Origin: Bacteroidales bacterium | GTDB lineage: Bacteria > Bacteroidota > Bacteroidia > Bacteroidales > Muribaculaceae | Direction: 5' to 3' | DNA: 16,047 nt | NCBI GenBank assembly: GCA_004557565.1 | Contig: SFGS01000067.1 | Coordinates: forward strand, 1-16,047 | Shown: piece after piece, positions 12,382-16,047 of the stretch | Position numbering within the stretch: the first letter of the stretch is position 1 | How the letters are laid out: every line of letters starts with the position of its first letter | Notes under the pieces: generated by a model | What the model was told of the DNA's origin: nothing | The model's input: only the letters and a program-made list of their open reading frames with translations | Database searches by the model: none | Translations under genes and position numbers: made by a program

Positions 12382-13434
12382 GATATGGAGGAGGTCGCGG
12401 TATAGGTCGAGGGCTATGCGCATTTGGTCGTCGGTGATGGTGTGACCGGGGCGTACGTCGCCACAGGCGGCGAGCAGGGTGCAGTTGATTTCGCCATGCT
12501 CGCTTTTCTTGTCGTGGTGCATGAGGTGGAGCAACTCGTCGTAGTGGTCGCAGGTGATGTGGTAAGCTCCGTAGTTGGCGTAAACGAAGTCTGCCAATCG
12601 GTGCAAATCCTCTGTCGGGAATTTCAGGATTTGGTGCGAAAGCACCATTTCTGCCACCAAACCCCATGCCACAGCATAGCCGTGGGCGATGGGTTTGCCG
12701 TCGTGCAGCGCCTTGCTCTCGAATGCGTGTCCCACGGTGTGCCCCAAGTTGAGCGCGCGGCGAATGCCTTGCTCGTGAGGGTCTTCCTTCACGATTCGCT
12801 CTTTCACCAGAACCGAAGTTTTGAGCAACTGGAGCAGATGCTCGGCATCTGCATTTTGGAAGTCGTAGCCCGTGAGTTTGATGAACTCATCGTGGCTGCT
12901 GAGCATACCGTGCTTCAGCATTTCGGCGTAGCCCGATTTCAGTTCCGTAATGGGCAATGTTGCGAAGAAACGAGTGGAAATAATCACATCTGATGCCTCC
13001 TGGAAACACCCAATCTCGTTTTTCAGTCCACCGAAGTTGATGCCAGTTTTTCCGCCCACCGCTGCATCTACGGCACTGAGCAGCGTGGTGGGAATGTTGA
13101 CAAAACTGATGCCACGCTTGAAGGTGGCGGCAGCAAAGCCTCCCAAGTCGGTCACCACGCCACCGCCAAGGTTCACCACCAACGATTTGCGAGTGGCACC
13201 ACCTTGCTCCAGGCTGTTCCACACATGGGTGAGCGTGTCGAGGTTTTTGCACGAATCGCCCACGCCGATGGTGATGATTTGCGCCTCTGCCAAATGGCGG
13301 CTACGGATTTCGGGAAGCACTACACGTGCGATGTTTTCATCTACTATCACCGCCAGATGGTTGTGTGGCTTGGCGTCGAGAATGGCATCAAGCGCAGGGG
13401 CAACATCGTTGGTGAACACAAGATTTTGCGACAT
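12379..13434 (-). CDS. aroB: 3-dehydroquinate synthase
   Basis: A 351-aa enzyme for the second step of the shikimate pathway: DAHP to 3-dehydroquinate, using NAD and a divalent metal. Diagnostic segments: LGGGVVTDLGGFAAATFKRG (89-108) and IPTTLLSAVDAAVGGKTGIN (114-133) for NAD and substrate binding; SGYAEMLKHG with metal ligand E171; ALNLGHTVGHAFE with ligand H232; and IAHGYAVAWG with ligand H251. Length is normal and no key residue is missing. The ATG at 13434 fits the family N-terminus. It is the last gene of a minus-strand series. A 193-bp gap holding a REP pair separates it from the HAD gene upstream, and no clear promoter was found in the gap, so it may be read through from the upstream genes. 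Its stop codon lies in a heptad repeat. Confidence 0.96.
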   Translation of the reverse strand: MSQNLVFTNDVAPALDAILDAKPHNHLAVIVDENIARVVLPEIRSRHLAEAQIITIGVGDSCKNLDTLTHVWNSLEQGGATRKSLVVNLGGGVVTDLGGFAAATFKRGISFVNIPTTLLSAVDAAVGGKTGINFGGLKNEIGCFQEASDVIISTRFFATLPITELKSGYAEMLKHGMLSSHDEFIKLTGYDFQNADAEHLLQLLKTSVLVKERIVKEDPHEQGIRRALNLGHTVGHAFESKALHDGKPIAHGYAVAWGLVAEMVLSHQILKFPTEDLHRLADFVYANYGAYHITCDHYDELLHLMHHDKKSEHGEINCTLLAACGDVRPGHTITDDQMRIALDLYRDLLHI

Positions 13435-13495
13435 TACTGCAATTATTGTTGTTTGTGTATATAAATTTTGGCACGAAGCAAGACTTCATCATAAC

Positions 13496-13577
13496 GTAGG
13501 GACATGCCTTTGGCATATTTCAAACGCATCCACCAACGCATCCACGCACAACCAACATACCGAAGGCATATCCCTAC
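13496..13577. repeat. REP-like inverted pair (GTAGGGACATGCC type) between the HAD gene and aroB
   Basis: The left unit at 13496-13517 is GTAG, then GGACATGCC-TTT-GGCATAT. The right unit at 13555-13577 is ACATACC-GAA-GGCATATCC followed by CTAC. The feet point outward as in the pair at 3321-3414, but the stem sequence is different. Flanking ATAACG and CGTTAT extend the inverted symmetry. Within a transcript this could act as an mRNA-stabilising or attenuating structure before aroB. Confidence 0.8.
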
Positions 13578-13627
13578 GCGATGGCGTTATCATTGGTGGA
13601 TTTTCAAGCCTCCTACATGTGCCTTTT

Positions 13628-14368
13628 TTACTGTTTTGTGGCACGAAGCGCTTCCAAAAGCAATGGCAGAGCCTCGGCAAGGGCGGTCATGCTGGGGTAA
13701 ACGATGTCGGCACCTGCTTTGTAGAGGTCTTTTTCTGGAATTGGACCAGTGGTGACGCCGATGGTGAACGAACCTGAAGCGTGACCAGCCTGCACACCGA
13801 GTGGCGCGTTCTCAATCACGATACATTCGCTTGGCTTTGCGCCAGCCTTTTGCTGACCACGCAAATATGGCTCTGGATTGGGTTTGCCGTTGCGGGTGTC
13901 GGCACCTGTCACACGATCAACCTCAAACAAACCGTCGTAGTCGTGGTCGATGCGGTCGAGGATTGATGGCTGATTCGAGCCAGTGACCAGCACATTTTTC
14001 AAACCGGCCGCCTTAGTGATTTTCAGCACATCGGCAGCGCCTTCCATGATGGCAGGTTCGCCAAGTTCGTTGAAGTAGCGTCCCTTCACCTTATAGTATT
14101 CCCATGCTTCCTGGTCGGTGATATTCTTACCAGTGCCACGGCGGAACATCATTTTAACAATATCGGCACCTGTCATGCCCTCGTATTGGTAAAACTCATC
14201 GCGTGAGCATTTCACGTTGTTCTTCTTCATGAGTTTCACCCATGCGCGAGTGTGATTTTTCATCGAATCGTAAAGCACACCGTCGCAATCAACGAGTGCC
14301 ACTTTAATATCAACGCTTTTGTTGCCACTATATTTCAGATAGTTGGCTATTGCTGTTTGTTCAGTCAT
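13628..14368 (-). CDS. HAD-superfamily hydrolase, beta-phosphoglucomutase-like phosphatase
   Basis: A 246-aa cytoplasmic haloacid-dehalogenase family enzyme of the beta-phosphoglucomutase / phosphoglycolate phosphatase branch. Motif I is VDCDGVLYDS with nucleophile D27 and acid/base D29. Motif II is LVTGSNQ with T129, motif III K162 (NGKPNPEPYL), and motif IV IVIENAPLGVQAG with E186. A helical cap domain lies between motifs I and II (about 35-105). All catalytic residues are present, so it should be active on a small phosphate ester, but the substrate cannot be read from the sequence. The protein has about 20 residues before motif I, slightly more than usual. It starts 26 bp after the stop of the DUF5715 gene, consistent with one operon. 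Confidence 0.9.
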   Translation of the reverse strand: MTEQTAIANYLKYSGNKSVDIKVALVDCDGVLYDSMKNHTRAWVKLMKKNNVKCSRDEFYQYEGMTGADIVKMMFRRGTGKNITDQEAWEYYKVKGRYFNELGEPAIMEGAADVLKITKAAGLKNVLVTGSNQPSILDRIDHDYDGLFEVDRVTGADTRNGKPNPEPYLRGQQKAGAKPSECIVIENAPLGVQAGHASGSFTIGVTTGPIPEKDLYKAGADIVYPSMTALAEALPLLLEALRATKQ

Positions 14369-14394
14369 TTTATTATATGTTTTTATTTAACCGG

Positions 14395-15132
14395 TTATCT
14401 AACTGTGATGTGGAAACAGCCCTGCTTGCGCTCGTAGATGGCGTAGCAGCGGTTTGCCTCCCTGAAATTGTAAACGATTTCTGCAAGAATATTTTTCAAA
14501 CTCTCCAGCGAAATGCGATAACTGTCGTCAAGGCAGTCGAACTTCGTCCAACTGATATCGAACGTGGTGCCATAGAGGTGGCACGATTGCTCCGTGGCGG
14601 CAGCGTTGCGCTTTCTGAGTTTGGCCACAGTGTGCTCGGTGCGCAGCAGGCTGTTCACCCTTATTCGGTAGCCCTTGCCTCCGCGCGCCTTGATGGTGTC
14701 TTGGAAAGCCTTGCCAATCTCGTGTAGCAGATTTGCTGCTTTCGGCACGAGATAGGGGTGTGCATACTTCATCGTAGAGTCGATGTAATACACATCGCAG
14801 GTGTAAAGGCGCACGATAGGGCGTTTGAGTTTAAATGCCGACCTTACGTCGGTAATAGGGTCGATGCCATTGGCGCGTGCGGCTTCCAGTTGCATCGCAT
14901 TCGAGTCGTTAAACAGTCCTGTCAGACGGCCGGGCTTAATGTGTGTCTGCATCACATGCTCATCGCCATTGTCGGTGGCATGTTCCGACGCCTTCAGGTT
15001 TGAGTTGGTGACAATCATTTCATCGGTCAGCACATATTCCAATCTGTCTTGCTGATAGCCACATGTGTAAACCGACGACGATACAGCCAGCACCGCCACA
15101 ACTATTATCAACGACCAAAGAAGAGTTCGCAT
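14395..15132 (-). CDS. DUF5715-like protein, M15 peptidase-type fold, membrane-anchored or exported
   Basis: A 245-aa protein with an N-terminal hydrophobic segment at 4-22 that serves as a signal anchor or signal peptide. The C-terminal half matches the pattern of the M15-like DUF5715 family seen in Bacteroidetes: YRIRVNSLLRTEHTVAKLRK (155-174), then SCHLYGTTFDISW (183-195) with H185 and D192 in the HxxxGxxxD zinc-binding arrangement, and FHITV with H241 near the end. In M15 peptidases these three residues hold zinc and the enzymes cut D-Ala peptide bonds in peptidoglycan. The family glutamate (ExxH in classic M15) is not obvious, so activity is uncertain; a peptidoglycan-related role is inferred. 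It lies 24 bp after the nitroreductase-like gene and 26 bp before the HAD gene. Confidence 0.8.
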   Translation of the reverse strand: MRTLLWSLIIVVAVLAVSSSVYTCGYQQDRLEYVLTDEMIVTNSNLKASEHATDNGDEHVMQTHIKPGRLTGLFNDSNAMQLEAARANGIDPITDVRSAFKLKRPIVRLYTCDVYYIDSTMKYAHPYLVPKAANLLHEIGKAFQDTIKARGGKGYRIRVNSLLRTEHTVAKLRKRNAAATEQSCHLYGTTFDISWTKFDCLDDSYRISLESLKNILAEIVYNFREANRCYAIYERKQGCFHITVR

Positions 15133-15156
15133 TATGTTTTTTGTGTTGTATGTTTT

Positions 15157-15765
15157 TTATCTGCCTACGGTTTGCACGTAGAGAATGTTTTTATTTTCGT
15201 CAAGATTCATTGTCTTTTTCATCGCATCGCGGTCGCAACCATAACTGAGCACCGTCTTTAAGCCTGCCTGAGCGCAGTAGAGATACACATTTTGCGACGC
15301 AGCACCAGCCGCATAGCATTGATGCTCAATGTCTTTCTGCTTGGTCTTGTCGGCCACAAACACGATATTCACTGGAGCCGTAACGGCAAAGTCCTGAAGT
15401 GCCACCTCTTCGCGGAAGTCGCCAGTGGCAATGGGAGTGAGCGTGTTTTCCTCAGCGCTGTAACGGCTGATTTCGGTGGCAGTCACCACATAAATCTCAA
15501 GTTCTTGTCTATTCATTGCGGTGCCAATGGTGCGCTTGCCATCGTGAGTGATGCCCCACGCCGCCCAAAGCATATCGCTCAGCTCCTGCTTAGTGACAGA
15601 GGACGAAGGGTTAATATCACGCTGTGAGCAACGAAGGCTCATTGCCTGCATCAGAGGCATACCGCCAGTTGTTTTAGGCTGTGGAAGCACCTCTGCATTA
15701 ACGCAGCAGCACAAACCAATCGACGCTGCACACACCACAGAAGCGGTCAATCTATTCTTTTTCAT
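15157..15765 (-). CDS. Exported nitroreductase-family (SagB-like) protein
   Basis: A 202-aa protein with a signal peptide (hydrophobic 9-22, cleavage probably after VNA at 24; the CCC cluster at 19-21 does not fit a lipobox well). The mature part has nitroreductase-family features: MSLRCSQRDI (42-51) like the Arg/Ser FMN-binding start of the family, ELSDMLWAAWGITHDGKRT (61-79), QELEIYVVTA, AAGAASQNVYLYCAQAGLKT (152-171), and a C-terminal ILYVQTVG. Members use FMN and NAD(P)H to reduce nitro or quinone-like compounds, but an exported form must get its cofactor outside the cytoplasm, so the physiological role is unclear. It is a short member of the family. It is the first gene of the probable operon, with a promoter just upstream. 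Confidence 0.85.
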   Translation of the reverse strand: MKKNRLTASVVCAASIGLCCCVNAEVLPQPKTTGGMPLMQAMSLRCSQRDINPSSSVTKQELSDMLWAAWGITHDGKRTIGTAMNRQELEIYVVTATEISRYSAEENTLTPIATGDFREEVALQDFAVTAPVNIVFVADKTKQKDIEHQCYAAGAASQNVYLYCAQAGLKTVLSYGCDRDAMKKTMNLDENKNILYVQTVGR

Positions 15766-15787
15766 ATATCCCAGAATTTTGTTTCCA

Positions 15788-15795
15788 CAAATATA
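15788..15795 (-). promoter_or_regulatory. Promoter -7 element of the nitroreductase / DUF5715 / HAD operon
   Basis: TATATTTG on the minus strand matches TAnnTTTG. The nearest TTTG upstream (15823-15820) is 24 nt away, longer than the consensus, so the -33 element is weak or missing. The start would lie near 15780, leaving a very short leader of about 15 nt. Confidence 0.55.
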
Positions 15796-15876
15796 CGAAA
15801 AAGCCCCGAAACATCACCCCAAACCACCCAATAAATTATCCACAAGAAATCAGAAGTTATAAATCAGAAGTTAAGG

Positions 15877-15912
15877 AGTTAAGAAGTTAAAGAAGTCAAG
15901 ACGATACTTTCG
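15877..15912. repeat. 36-nt repeat, inverted copy of 130-165
   Basis: AGTTAAGAAGTTAAAGAAGT and CAAGACGATACTTTCG match the reverse complement of 130-165 with a single T/C difference. Further AGAAGTTA-type units extend to about 15848. The rest of the 15796-15937 stretch shows no gene. Confidence 0.75.
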
Positions 15913-15937
15913 TAACACGCAATTTGCTGGGGAAGAC

Positions 15938-15973
15938 ACACCAATTTAATCCATTTAAACCCGATTTACACCC
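15938..15973. repeat. Single arm of the TTTAATCC palindrome
   Basis: ACACCAATTTAATCC, ATTTAAACCCGATTTACACCC matches the left arm of the palindrome at 2398-2485 almost unit for unit. No facing arm follows; the next sequence contains TAACTTTG. Confidence 0.65.
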
Positions 15974-16047
15974 TAACTTTGCGACATCAATCTTTAAGAG
16001 AAGAAAAAAAAGAAAATAGAACGGTAATTCTTACCTTTGTTGTATTA
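15974..16047 (+). promoter_or_regulatory. Possible promoter(s) of a gene to the right of the window
   Basis: TAACTTTG (15974-15981) and TACCTTTG (16032-16039) both fit TAnnTTTG. Neither has a TTTG at the right distance upstream, so these are weak calls. The sequence between them is A-rich and holds no gene. Confidence 0.3.

Noticed and set aside
12950..13777. 275-codon plus-strand frame across aroB, the REP pair and the HAD gene 3' end
   Set aside because: It crosses two supported genes and a non-coding repeat. No family features are seen.

Overview
The window looks like chromosomal DNA of a gut-type member of the Bacteroidales (Bacteroidota), perhaps Muribaculaceae or Prevotellaceae. The genus cannot be settled from the sequence. 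The evidence is: promoters of the Bacteroidetes pattern (TTTG, about 20 nt, TAnnTTTG) in front of most transcription units; A/T-rich leaders without Shine-Dalgarno sites; a gldE / phosphopantetheinyl transferase pair; a one-protein hybrid two-component regulator; and secreted proteins with Bacteroidales-style C-terminal tails.

Layout. 1-320: partial copy of a large intergenic repeat, then the gldE promoter. 321-2317 (+): gldE and a Sfp-type phosphopantetheinyl transferase that overlap by one base. 2597-3202 (-): unrecognised 201-aa protein. 3552-4865 (-) and 5517-6161 (-): two secreted proteins with cohesin-like N-terminal regions, each with its own promoter and terminator, separated by a second copy of the large repeat. 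7019-9886 (-): 955-aa TPR hybrid sensor kinase / response regulator / AraC-type regulator. 10179-11180 (+): class II fructose-bisphosphate aldolase with a strong terminator. 11263-11837: third and longest copy of the large repeat. 12011-12088 (+): tRNA-Pro(GGG) with promoter and terminator. 12379-15765 (-): a probable operon read as nitroreductase-like secreted protein, DUF5715/M15-like protein, HAD phosphatase, then (after a REP pair) aroB.

The genes are mostly ordinary housekeeping and surface genes. The unusual content is between them. Four repeat systems recur: (1) a 3' composite built in fixed order from a heptad array CTAAnnT, 9-bp GAGCACTCN iterons and an imperfect palindrome of about 90-115 bp, abutting the stop codons of three minus-strand genes; (2) elements of about 400-575 bp with imperfect terminal inverted repeats and extensive internal hairpins; (3) REP-like hairpins with a conserved GTAGGGAC foot, arranged as inverted pairs, some nested inside system 2; (4) a 36-nt sequence present near both ends of the window in opposite orientation. 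No transposase is visible, so any mobilising enzyme would act in trans.

The heptad arrays deserve most attention. Their register includes or touches the stop codon of the gene, and because seven is not a multiple of three they place TAG triplets in all three reading frames just after the gene.
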